This document shows, piece by piece, positions 26,285-37,906 of a DNA stretch of 64,000 bases (the stretch's first letter is position 1; the number at the start of each line of letters is the position of its first letter). A program made the position numbers and the translations under genes. Origin of the DNA: Fidelibacterota bacterium SCGC AAA160-B08 (GTDB lineage: Bacteria > Fidelibacterota > Marinisomatia > Marinisomatales > Marinisomataceae); contig AQSD01000001.1 in assembly GCA_000402755.1 (NCBI GenBank), positions 62,001 through 126,000 of the forward strand, read 5' to 3'. The notes under the pieces were generated by a model. The model searched no databases, was not told the origin of the DNA, and saw nothing but the letters and a program-made list of their open reading frames with translations.

Positions 26285-26709
26285 TCTCTAGCATTCATAA
26301 GACCTATTCTAAGGGTGAAAAAGCTTTTAATAATAAAAATTTTTTAGAAGCAAAAAAATATCTTATAGCTGTAGTTGAACATGATGTGAACCACTATGCT
26401 TCTTATCTTCTATTATTTGAAATTCTTAATAAGTCAAATTCGCCGTTATTAAAAAGTGTTGTAGCTGAGCTTAAAAGATTAAATCCAAATATATCGCTTG
26501 ATTACAGGCCAACACCTAAGCCTAAAAAAATTATAAAGAATACCAGCATTGTTACTATTTCTTATATCAAGCTAATGTTACAGCAAGGTAAAAAATTACA
26601 AGCCAAAAAAAGTTTGAATGCAATTATTAAACATTCAAAAATAAAAAAACAAATCGTAGAAGCTGAAAAACTATTACAGACTCTTAATGCAAAAAAGGAT
26701 CAAAAATGA
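26281..26709 (+). CDS. Small TPR-like helical-repeat protein (142 aa)
   Basis: Function unknown. The start is placed at the ATG at 26281, which overlaps the stop of the B12-binding gene (ATGA), instead of an in-frame ATG 21 bases earlier inside that gene. The 142-residue product is Lys-rich (the stretch PTPKPKKIIKN and a basic C-terminus) and has two helix-turn-helix units of TPR type: GEKAFNNKNFLEAKKYLIAV near the N-terminus and MLQQGKKLQAKKSLNAIIKH near the C-terminus. No signal peptide is seen, so it is probably cytoplasmic and mediates protein contacts. It overlaps the M24 peptidase gene by 4 bases. Confidence 0.68.
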   Translation: MISSIHKTYSKGEKAFNNKNFLEAKKYLIAVVEHDVNHYASYLLLFEILNKSNSPLLKSVVAELKRLNPNISLDYRPTPKPKKIIKNTSIVTISYIKLMLQQGKKLQAKKSLNAIIKHSKIKKQIVEAEKLLQTLNAKKDQK

Positions 26710-27794
26710 GCACAGAATATTTTACAAGAAGACAAGAAAAATTACGTACAGCTTTAGGAAAACAACAAGTAGATGGCATGTTAATCACTAATCTTATTCA
26801 TATAAGATATCTTTGTGGATTCACTGGATCTAGCGGCTCGCTGTTGATGAGCCCTGATAGCTGCGAGTTTATTACAGATGGTAGATATGTTGTCCAATCT
26901 AAAAATGAAGTGAGAGGTGCTAATATTACTATTGACAGTATTCCTCACTTACAAGTAATCAAGAATAAAAATTTCTTATCAAAAGATGTTACCATTGCCT
27001 TTGATGGCAAGAATGTTTCTCACCAAATGTTTTCAGAGATTAGTGATACATTATCAAACGTAAAATGGAAAAATATTGTGGGCTGCATAGAAAGATTAGC
27101 AATGGAAAAAGATGCTAAAGAAATTGAAGCAATTAAAACGGCGGTAGAAATTACTGACAAAGCTTTTGCCGAGGTATTCCCAATGATAAAAATTGGTGTA
27201 GAAGAACAAGAAATTGGGAACCAACTATCCTTCCTTTATCGCAAGTATGGAGATTCTGATGCAGATGCATTTTCACCTATTGTTGGAAGTGGACCCCATT
27301 CAGCTATGCCCCATCAAAGACCAACGGATAAAAAAATTGGTCCAGGAGAATTGGTAGTGATTGATTCTGGAGCAAAATATGCAGGATATCACGCAGATAT
27401 GACTCGCACAGTTGCTACCAAAGGCTACTCAGAAAAACAAAAAGAAATTTATCATATTGTATTAGAAGCGCAGTTAAAAAGTATTCAAGGAATTAAAGCA
27501 GGAGTTTCATGCAAAGAAGTTGATACGCTTGCAAGAGGACATATTAGTGATGCTGGATATGGAAAGTATTTTGATCATGGATTAGGACATTCACTAGGCT
27601 TAGAAATACACGAAGATCCTCGATTTAGTAAAGTCAGTACAGACTACTTGAAATCCAACTATGTTATGACAGTAGAGCCTGGAATATATATTGAAGATAT
27701 AGGCGGCGTACGTATTGAAGATGATATTGTTGTTACAGAGGATGGCTGTATCGTGTTAAATAAAACATCTAAAGATTTCACAGTAATTTCATAA
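26706..27794 (+). CDS. M24-family Xaa-Pro aminopeptidase
   Basis: A 362-residue pita-bread-fold metallopeptidase that removes N-terminal residues before proline. The N-terminal creatinase-like domain (RRQEKLRTALGKQQVDGMLIT; IRYLCGFTGSSGSLL) spans about 1-125. The catalytic domain has the five metal ligands: two Asp in VVIDSGAKYAGYHADMTRTV, His in FDHGLGHSLGLEIHEDP, Glu in MTVEPGIYIED and Glu in GGVRIEDDIVV. Additional conserved His residues (GPHSAMPHQRP) line the proline pocket. Length and layout fit the Bacillus/PepQ-YqhT-type enzyme. The start overlaps the previous gene by 4 bases. Confidence 0.94.
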   Translation: MSTEYFTRRQEKLRTALGKQQVDGMLITNLIHIRYLCGFTGSSGSLLMSPDSCEFITDGRYVVQSKNEVRGANITIDSIPHLQVIKNKNFLSKDVTIAFDGKNVSHQMFSEISDTLSNVKWKNIVGCIERLAMEKDAKEIEAIKTAVEITDKAFAEVFPMIKIGVEEQEIGNQLSFLYRKYGDSDADAFSPIVGSGPHSAMPHQRPTDKKIGPGELVVIDSGAKYAGYHADMTRTVATKGYSEKQKEIYHIVLEAQLKSIQGIKAGVSCKEVDTLARGHISDAGYGKYFDHGLGHSLGLEIHEDPRFSKVSTDYLKSNYVMTVEPGIYIEDIGGVRIEDDIVVTEDGCIVLNKTSKDFTVIS

Positions 27795-27797
27795 AAC

Positions 27798-30748
<2,951 letters not shown>

Positions 30749-30750
30749 AT

Positions 30751-31911
30751 ATGTTAAAATATTTTATCTTATTTTTTTCTATTCTTCTTTCACAAAATAC
30801 TATCACTGTTGATTCTCAAATCATTGCACAAGATTTAAAGCGCCCCTTGCTTGTACGTTTTGAACCAAAAACTAATATCATGTATATTGTACAGCAAACA
30901 GGCGAAATTCTTATTAAAGAAAACAATTCCACTTCCCTTTTTTTAGATCTAAGCAACCATATTACAATTAAGCCCATGCCAGATGAAAGAGGATTATTGG
31001 GGATGACCTTTGATCCTGACTATAATAATAATGGATTTTTCTATGTGTCTTATGTGGATACAGAGAATTATTCTGTTGTTTCTCGATTCAAAGTTTCAAA
31101 TAACAAGTTAAAAGCAGATATTAATTCAGAAAAAAAGCTTTTTTATTTTAAGCAGCCATTTAATAACCACAATGGCGGCCACTTAGAATTTAGTCCCATC
31201 GATAATTATCTTTATATATCATTTGGAGATGGTGGAAAATTTGGAGACCCTTTTAATCATGCACAAAATACAGCTAATTATTTTGGAAAAATATTGCGCA
31301 TCGATACTAATAGCGATAATAATTATGATATTCCAAAAGATAATCCATTTTATGGGTCTGAATATCAAAAGCAAGAAATATGGGCATATGGATTAAGAAA
31401 TCCATGGAGGTTCTCATTTGATTCTGTTAACGGAGATATGTTTATTGGAGATGTAGGTCAAGACTCTTGGGAAGAAATCAACTACTTAGCATTTGATAGT
31501 GCAGGAGTAAATTTTGGTTGGAATATTATGGAAGGAAATCATTGTTATGCTGATCCAGAATGCAACAAAACAATCTATACAGATCCTATGTTAGAGTATC
31601 CAAGTGATGCTGCTTATTGGAAAAGTATAATGGGGCTTCAAGAAAAAAATATTACAGGGTGTTCTGTTACAGGTGGCTATATATATAGAGGAGAAAAAAT
31701 TAAAGCAATCTATGGACTATATATATTTTCTGATTTTTGTAGTGGCAAAATTTGGGCTTTTAATCAAAGCAATAATGAAATTATTGAAATTACAGAATCT
31801 ATTTTATCTTCTGGCAAGCATATGATTGCATCTTTTGGAGAAGATATTTATAATGAGCTATATATAGTGGACTATTTAGGAGCTATATATAAAATCCAAA
31901 GGGGAAAATAG
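30751..31911 (+). CDS. PQQ-dependent sugar dehydrogenase-like protein (glucose/sorbosone dehydrogenase family)
   Basis: A 386-residue exported six-bladed beta-propeller. A short signal peptide (MLKYFILFFSILLSQ) is followed by family hallmarks: DERGLLGMTFDPDYNNNGFF, HNGGHLEFSPIDNYLYISFGD (with the putative catalytic His), YFGKILRIDTNSDNNYDIP, EIWAYGLRNPWRFSFD and MFIGDVGQDSWEEINYL. Family members oxidise aldoses using periplasmic PQQ, though many homologues have no proven activity. Four Cys residues (two in HCYADPECNK, one each in TGCSVTGG and DFCSGK) could form disulfides. It begins 2 bases after ligA and ends directly against the ABC ATPase gene. Confidence 0.9.
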   Translation: MLKYFILFFSILLSQNTITVDSQIIAQDLKRPLLVRFEPKTNIMYIVQQTGEILIKENNSTSLFLDLSNHITIKPMPDERGLLGMTFDPDYNNNGFFYVSYVDTENYSVVSRFKVSNNKLKADINSEKKLFYFKQPFNNHNGGHLEFSPIDNYLYISFGDGGKFGDPFNHAQNTANYFGKILRIDTNSDNNYDIPKDNPFYGSEYQKQEIWAYGLRNPWRFSFDSVNGDMFIGDVGQDSWEEINYLAFDSAGVNFGWNIMEGNHCYADPECNKTIYTDPMLEYPSDAAYWKSIMGLQEKNITGCSVTGGYIYRGEKIKAIYGLYIFSDFCSGKIWAFNQSNNEIIEITESILSSGKHMIASFGEDIYNELYIVDYLGAIYKIQRGK

Positions 31912-32838
31912 TTGAAAAGTCTTGGCATTGAAATAAAAAATCTTCATAAAAAATATGATAATGTGCATGCTGTAAAAGGCATTGATTTATCTATTAAGAA
32001 GGGAGAATTTTATGGGTTACTTGGACCTAATGGAGCAGGAAAATCTACGACAATTAATGCTATTACAAGTCTGGTTAAACCTACTTCTGGAGAAGTAAAG
32101 ATTTTAGGAAAAGATATTGTATCAGATTTTAGGTATGCTAGGTCTCAAGTTGGTATTGCGTCACAAGAACTCAGTAATGATTGGTTCTTCCCACTAGAAG
32201 AACTCCTTTATTATCAAGCTGGTTTTTATGGCATTACTAGAAAAAATTCAAAAAAAAGAATCGAATATATTTTAGAAAAATTAGGTCTTTATGAGCATAG
32301 AAAGAAAAAAATGCGCATGCTTTCTGGTGGAATGAAAAGACGATTACAAATTGCTAAAGCACTAGTACATGATCCACAAATTTTAATTTTAGATGAGCCT
32401 ACTGCTGGAGTAGATGTAGAGCTTAGACATGATTTGTGGAAATATTTAAAAGAGTTGCATGCAGAAGGAAAAACTATCTTATTAACAACTCATTATATTG
32501 ATGAAGCAGAATTATTATGCGAAAGAGTGGGGATTATAGATAGCGGAAAATTAATTGTAGAAGATACAGTTAAGAATTTAAAAAATATGGTTAACAAATC
32601 TGGGATTACAATTCATACCAAAGGAAATTTTTTAAACTTGGACAAAATATTAAATAATTTTAATCCATATATTGATCAAAACAAAATAGAAATATTAACA
32701 AAAACACCAAATTCAGATTTACCAGAAATTATTCTCAAGTTATCAGAAAATAATATCAAAATAGAAGATATACAATTATCACAAGCATCATTAGAGGACG
32801 TCTTTTTAGAGCTGACTGGGAGAAAAATCAATGATTAG
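31912..32838 (+). CDS. ABC-type exporter, ATP-binding protein
   Basis: A 308-residue ATPase of the DrrA/NodI type. It starts at TTG (31912), immediately after the TAG of the preceding gene, with AAAGGGG as ribosome site. Walker A is GLLGPNGAGKSTTINAI, the signature LSGGMKRRLQIAKALVHDP, Walker B ILILDEPTAGVD, and the switch His is in ILLTTHYIDEAELL. A C-terminal domain of about 80 residues (from MVNKSGITIHTK) ends with the LEDVFLELTGR motif typical of this subfamily. Paired with the ABC-2 permease next to it, it should power export of a lipid, drug or polysaccharide; the substrate is unknown. It overlaps the permease by 8 bases. Confidence 0.94.
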   Translation: MKSLGIEIKNLHKKYDNVHAVKGIDLSIKKGEFYGLLGPNGAGKSTTINAITSLVKPTSGEVKILGKDIVSDFRYARSQVGIASQELSNDWFFPLEELLYYQAGFYGITRKNSKKRIEYILEKLGLYEHRKKKMRMLSGGMKRRLQIAKALVHDPQILILDEPTAGVDVELRHDLWKYLKELHAEGKTILLTTHYIDEAELLCERVGIIDSGKLIVEDTVKNLKNMVNKSGITIHTKGNFLNLDKILNNFNPYIDQNKIEILTKTPNSDLPEIILKLSENNIKIEDIQLSQASLEDVFLELTGRKIND

Positions 32839-33595
32839 TAATTGGGTAGGTTTTTATACTTTATCATCAAAAGAAGTAATGCGGTTCTTTTCTGTATGGA
32901 AGCAAACCCTTATTCCGGGAGTAGTAACAACATTATTATACATATTTGTCTTTGGTGTAGCGCTTGAAAATAGAATATCTGAAATCGGCGGAGTATCATA
33001 TAAAATATATATATTACCAGGATTATTGATGATGAACGTTATTACTAATGCTACAGCAAACGCAGCATCTTCTATGTTACAAATGAAGTTACTTCAAACA
33101 CTTCCAGAACTATTAATTACTCCGCTATCTAGCCTAGAACTATCTTTGTCATTTATTATTGGAGGTGCCGTCAGAGGTTTTGTTAACGGTACATTAATTT
33201 TACTAATTTGTTGGCTGGCTGGTATGCCAATTAACGATTTATTCTTAACCTTAGTGGCAATTTTTTTAGTATCATGGTCTTTTGCAAGCTTAGGGTTGTT
33301 AATTGGGCAACTTTCTGATTCATGGGATCAGCTAGCATTAATTCAAAACTTTATAATTACTCCATTTAGCTTCTTGGGTGGAATTTTCTACTCTATAAAG
33401 ATGCTACCAGTATGGGCAATGAATATCAGTTTAGTAAATCCAATTTTTTATGCTATTAGCACTTTAAGGTATACAACTCTAGGAGTTTCTGATGCTTCAT
33501 TTAAGTCTTCTTTTATCTTTTTAATTATTTTTGCAACTGTTTCAACTGTAGTAGCAGTGAAAACAATGGCAACAGGTAGAAAAATAAGGTTTTAA
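32831..33595 (+). CDS. ABC-2-type transport permease
   Basis: A 254-residue inner-membrane protein with six predicted helices, matching the NodJ/DrrB/YadH size. The first cytoplasmic helix reads FYTLSSKEVMRFFSVWKQTLIPG, followed by membrane spans beginning at VVTTLLYIFVFGVAL and including LLMMNVITNATANAASSMLQ and SFIIGGAVRGFVNGTLILLI. Motif LLQTLPELLITPLSSLELS is the conserved connecting loop, and ALIQNFIITPFSFLGGIFYS is the ABC-2 signature. It forms the membrane half of the exporter with the upstream ATPase. Confidence 0.93.
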   Translation: MISNWVGFYTLSSKEVMRFFSVWKQTLIPGVVTTLLYIFVFGVALENRISEIGGVSYKIYILPGLLMMNVITNATANAASSMLQMKLLQTLPELLITPLSSLELSLSFIIGGAVRGFVNGTLILLICWLAGMPINDLFLTLVAIFLVSWSFASLGLLIGQLSDSWDQLALIQNFIITPFSFLGGIFYSIKMLPVWAMNISLVNPIFYAISTLRYTTLGVSDASFKSSFIFLIIFATVSTVVAVKTMATGRKIRF

Positions 33596-33624
33596 TTTTG
33601 ATATATATGAGGTAAAATCTACTC

Positions 33625-34719
33625 ATGCGAAAACAGCAAAAGGCTATCCTATATTTAGAGGATGGTCTTTTTTTTAAAGGAAAAAATCTTGGTGCATTAG
33701 GGGAAACCTCCGGTGAAGTATGTTTTAATACTGGAATGACAGGATACCAAGAAATTTTAACAGACCCGTCTTACGCAAAACAAATGATTGTTATGTGTAG
33801 TCCACATATTGGTAACTATGGTACCAATAGCTCTGATATAGAATCTTCAAACGTGTATGCTACAGGCTTGATTATCAAAAGCGAATCATTGTCACCCTCT
33901 AATTGGAGATCTAGCGAATCTTTAGATAAATTTTTAAAATCAAATAAAGTAGTGGGTATACAAGATATTGATACTCGAGCACTTACTGTTCATATTAGAA
34001 ATAATGGATCAATGAAAGGCATTATTTCTACTAAAGATTTTGATATTCATAGCTTAGCTAAAAAAATAAAAAAAGTACCTTCAATGGAAGGTTTAGACTT
34101 AGCAAAAGAAGTCTCTAGAAAAGAAAAAACTGTTTTATCTAATGTAAAAAATCCAAAGTATAGAATTGCAGCTATTGACTATGGAATGAAAAGTAATATT
34201 TATGAGATATTACTCGACAACAATTCTGAGGTAGTAATTTTTCCAGCATCTGTTAGCGCTCAAGAAGTATTGGACTATAATCCTGATGGAGTATTTCTAT
34301 CAAATGGCCCAGGAGATCCTGCTGCTGTATCATATGGAATTGAAACAGTAAAACAATTGCTAGGCGTAAAACCAATATTTGGTATTTGTCTTGGACATCA
34401 AATTCTAGCACTAGCCTTGGAAGCACAAACATTTAAAATGAAATTTGGGCATAGAGGTATTAATCAGCCTGTAAAAAATTTAAATACTAATAAGATTGAA
34501 ATCACATCACAGAATCATGGTTTTGCAGTCAGCGAAGATTCATTAGCTGCTAATATTACAATAACTCATACGCATCTTAACGATAATACAGTTGCGGGTA
34601 TTGCATGCGAAGAGATGCAAGCTTACTCTGTTCAATATCATCCAGAAGCAAGTCCCGGTCCACACGATTCAAGATATGTGTTTGATAATTTTTTTAAAAT
34701 GATGGATTCAAATGCCTAA
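33625..34719 (+). CDS. carA: Carbamoyl-phosphate synthase, small (glutaminase) subunit
   Basis: A 364-residue class I glutamine amidotransferase subunit that supplies ammonia to CarB. The N-terminal domain (about 1-150) begins [20 protein letters not shown] and has [18 protein letters not shown]. The amidotransferase domain has the nucleophile Cys in [15 protein letters not shown] and the His/Glu of the triad in [15 protein letters not shown]; the oxyanion strand is [10 protein letters not shown]. Length is normal. It overlaps carB by 8 bases. Product carbamoyl phosphate feeds pyrimidine and arginine synthesis. The 29-base gap upstream separates it from the ABC exporter. Confidence 0.97.
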   Translation: MRKQQKAILYLEDGLFFKGKNLGALGETSGEVCFNTGMTGYQEILTDPSYAKQMIVMCSPHIGNYGTNSSDIESSNVYATGLIIKSESLSPSNWRSSESLDKFLKSNKVVGIQDIDTRALTVHIRNNGSMKGIISTKDFDIHSLAKKIKKVPSMEGLDLAKEVSRKEKTVLSNVKNPKYRIAAIDYGMKSNIYEILLDNNSEVVIFPASVSAQEVLDYNPDGVFLSNGPGDPAAVSYGIETVKQLLGVKPIFGICLGHQILALALEAQTFKMKFGHRGINQPVKNLNTNKIEITSQNHGFAVSEDSLAANITITHTHLNDNTVAGIACEEMQAYSVQYHPEASPGPHDSRYVFDNFFKMMDSNA

Positions 34720-37700
34720 AAGAACAGACATTAAAACTATTTTAGTAATTGGTGCAGGCCCAATTGTTATTGGGCAAGGATGTGAATTTGATTATTCAGG
34801 CACACAAGCTATCAAAGCATTAAGAGAAGAAGGCTATAAAGTTGTATTAATTAATTCCAACCCAGCTACTATTATGACAGATCCTCAATTCTCAGATAGG
34901 ACATATATTGAACCTATTACAGTAGAATATATTGAAGCAATTATTCAAAAAGAAAAACCTGATGCTATACTACCTACAGTTGGAGGACAAACTGCCTTAA
35001 ATATCGCAATGGATTTAGATGATAAAGGAATATTAGCTAAATATGGCGTAGAGTTAATCGGAGCTAATAAAAAAGCAATTGAAACAGCTGAAAGTAGAGA
35101 AAAATTTAAAGAAGCGATGCTAGAGATTGGTTTAGATTTACCATATGGGCATACTATTCAATCTATAGAAGAGGGTAAAAAGTTATTGGAAAAGATTGCG
35201 TTGCCTACAATTATTAGACCTTCTTTTACTTTAGGTGGGTCAGGTGGATCTGTAGCGTATAATGAGCAGGAATTTGAAGAATCTATAGAGAAGGGTCTGA
35301 AAGAAAGTCCTACAGGACAAGTTCTAGTAGAGGAATACTTATTGGGCTGGAAAGAGTATGAGCTAGAGCTAATACGTGACCCCAATGATAATGTTATTAT
35401 TATCTGTTCTATTGAAAATATAGACCCCATGGGAATTCATACGGGAGATTCAATTACAGTTGCTCCCGCTATGACTTTAACTGATAAAGAATTTCAAAAA
35501 ATGAGAAATGCAGCAATTAAATGTATTAGAAAGATTGGAGTGGATACAGGAGGATCTAATGTCCAGTTTGCCGTAAATCCAAAAGATGGTAGAATGGTGA
35601 TTATTGAAATGAATCCTAGAGTAAGTCGATCATCTGCCCTGGCGTCAAAAGCAACAGGATTCCCTATTGCAAAAATAGCAGCAAAATTAGCAGTTGGATA
35701 TTCATTGGATGAGCTAAAAAATGATATTACCAATAAAACCTTAGCAGCTTTTGAACCTACTATTGATTATATCGTAACAAAATTACCAAGATTTGATTTT
35801 GAAAAATTCCCGTCTGCTTCTGGTAAGTTGGGTGTACAAATGCAATCTGTGGGTGAAGCAATGTCTATTGGTAGAACATTTAGAGAATCATTCCAGAAAG
35901 CATTCCGATCCTTAGAATTAAATTTACCAGGACTTTCTACTAAAGATCCAAGAAATGAAGACCTAGAGATTAAACGATATCGCTCATTAGATATCTCCTC
36001 TTTAAATGATGGGAGCGCTTTTAGAATTTTAAAAGTAAAAGAAGCCATTAAACAAGAGTTCACTATTGAAGAAATTCATAATAATACAGGAATCGATCCT
36101 TGGTTTTTACATGAGATTGCAGAGATTGTATATCTAGAAAATCATCACAGCTCGCTAGATAATTTAGAGCTACTTAAAAAAAATGGATTTTCAGACATAC
36201 AGATAGCAGCATTAACCAATCATACTGCTGCTGAAATTAGAAAAATTAGAAATGAGAAAAATTTAAAACCTGTTTATAAGGTAGTAGATACTTGTGCTGG
36301 AGAATTTACTGCAGAAACGCCATATTCATATTCTACCTATGAGTCTACTCATGATATCGAACCTCTTGACGGTCCAAAAGTAATGATTTTAGGTGGTGGG
36401 CCAAATCGAATAGGCCAAGGAATTGAATTTGATTATTGTTGCGTACAAGCTGTATATGGACTTAGAGAAGCTGGATTTAAATCGATTATGGTAAATTGCA
36501 ATCCAGAAACTGTTTCTACAGATTTTGATTTAGCTGACAGACTTTATTTTGAGCCAATTACATTCGAAGATATTATGAATATTATTGAATTTGAAAAACC
36601 TGACGGTGTGTTTGTACAATTTGGCGGACAAACACCTTTAAAAATTGCAGAACAATTAACAAAAGAAGGTGTAAAAATATTTGGGACATCAGCAGCGAGT
36701 ATTGATTTAGCAGAAAATAGAGAAGAATTTGCTAAGATTGTTAAGAAATTGAAAATTCAAATACCAGAATATTGTATTGCAAAAAATTATGATGAAATGA
36801 TGAGATTTTCTGAACTTGCCCAATTCCCAGTGCTCGTGAGACCAAGTTATGTTTTAGGTGGAAGAGCAATGCAAATTGTATATAACAAACAACAGCTTGT
36901 AGACTATGTATTCCGCTCTGCTGAAGCAACGAGTGATCATCCAATACTTATTGATCAATTTATTGAGAATGCATTTGAATTTGATGTAGATGCTTTATGT
37001 GACGGAGAAGAAGTGTTCATTGCAGGAATTATGCAACACATCGAAGAAGCTGGAGTTCACTCTGGAGACTCGTCATGCGTATTACCACCTTATGATATGA
37101 GCCCTGCAGTAAAAAAAGATATTATTGATATGACCACAAAATTAGCATTGGAATTAAATGTTATAGGGTTAATTAATTTACAATTTGCGGTAAAAGATAA
37201 GAATGTCTATGTCTTGGAGGTAAATCCAAGATCAAGTAGAACAGTCCCTTTTGTAAGTAAATATAGTAATGTCCCATTAGCAAATATTGCTGCCCAAATA
37301 TCAGTAGGAAAAAAAATAAAAGATTTCAATTTAAAAGAAAGCATCTTTGAGCACACCGCTGTTAAGAAAGCAGTACTGCCGTTTAAAAAATTCAAAAATG
37401 AGAAAGTATTTCTAGGACCAGAAATGAAATCTACTGGCGAAGTAATGGGTATAGATAATAATTCAGGTGCAGCATTTTTAAAAGCAATGCAGTCAGATGG
37501 TTATACTGTTCCTAAAGAAGGGACAGCATTTATTTCTATTGCTGATATAGATAAAAAAAGATCTCTGCCAATCATTAAAGATCTTGTAAAACTTAATTTT
37601 AATATCATTGCCACAAAAGGCACGGCAGAGTTCTTCAAGAAAAATGATGTAGAGTGTACTTCTATTTTTAAAGTAGGAGAAGGTCGTCCAAATGTAGTAG

Positions 37701-37906
37701 ATGAGATTTTAAATGATAATATTCAGTTGGTTATTAATACCCCAATAGGTTTTCAGTCACGATATGACGAAGAAGCCATTGGAAAAAATTCAGTGATGAA
37801 AAATATTCTTACTATCACAACTCTTTCGGGAGCAAAGGCCGCTATAGCAGCCATGTCAAATTTAGATAAAGTGAATGTCAAGCCGCTACAAGAATATTTT
37901 AAATAA
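34712..37906 (+). CDS. carB: Carbamoyl-phosphate synthase, large subunit
   Basis: A 1064-residue protein with two homologous ATP-grasp halves. The first (about 1-400) begins [23 protein letters not shown] and has [11 protein letters not shown]; the second (about 545-920) begins [20 protein letters not shown] and has [16 protein letters not shown]. Between them is the oligomerisation domain, and the last 130 residues form the MGS-like allosteric domain ([20 protein letters not shown]). It makes carbamoyl phosphate from bicarbonate, ammonia and two ATP. Its stop codon directly abuts the stop codon of the convergent gcvP, with no intergenic base. Confidence 0.98.
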   Translation: MPKRTDIKTILVIGAGPIVIGQGCEFDYSGTQAIKALREEGYKVVLINSNPATIMTDPQFSDRTYIEPITVEYIEAIIQKEKPDAILPTVGGQTALNIAMDLDDKGILAKYGVELIGANKKAIETAESREKFKEAMLEIGLDLPYGHTIQSIEEGKKLLEKIALPTIIRPSFTLGGSGGSVAYNEQEFEESIEKGLKESPTGQVLVEEYLLGWKEYELELIRDPNDNVIIICSIENIDPMGIHTGDSITVAPAMTLTDKEFQKMRNAAIKCIRKIGVDTGGSNVQFAVNPKDGRMVIIEMNPRVSRSSALASKATGFPIAKIAAKLAVGYSLDELKNDITNKTLAAFEPTIDYIVTKLPRFDFEKFPSASGKLGVQMQSVGEAMSIGRTFRESFQKAFRSLELNLPGLSTKDPRNEDLEIKRYRSLDISSLNDGSAFRILKVKEAIKQEFTIEEIHNNTGIDPWFLHEIAEIVYLENHHSSLDNLELLKKNGFSDIQIAALTNHTAAEIRKIRNEKNLKPVYKVVDTCAGEFTAETPYSYSTYESTHDIEPLDGPKVMILGGGPNRIGQGIEFDYCCVQAVYGLREAGFKSIMVNCNPETVSTDFDLADRLYFEPITFEDIMNIIEFEKPDGVFVQFGGQTPLKIAEQLTKEGVKIFGTSAASIDLAENREEFAKIVKKLKIQIPEYCIAKNYDEMMRFSELAQFPVLVRPSYVLGGRAMQIVYNKQQLVDYVFRSAEATSDHPILIDQFIENAFEFDVDALCDGEEVFIAGIMQHIEEAGVHSGDSSCVLPPYDMSPAVKKDIIDMTTKLALELNVIGLINLQFAVKDKNVYVLEVNPRSSRTVPFVSKYSNVPLANIAAQISVGKKIKDFNLKESIFEHTAVKKAVLPFKKFKNEKVFLGPEMKSTGEVMGIDNNSGAAFLKAMQSDGYTVPKEGTAFISIADIDKKRSLPIIKDLVKLNFNIIATKGTAEFFKKNDVECTSIFKVGEGRPNVVDEILNDNIQLVINTPIGFQSRYDEEAIGKNSVMKNILTITTLSGAKAAIAAMSNLDKVNVKPLQEYFK

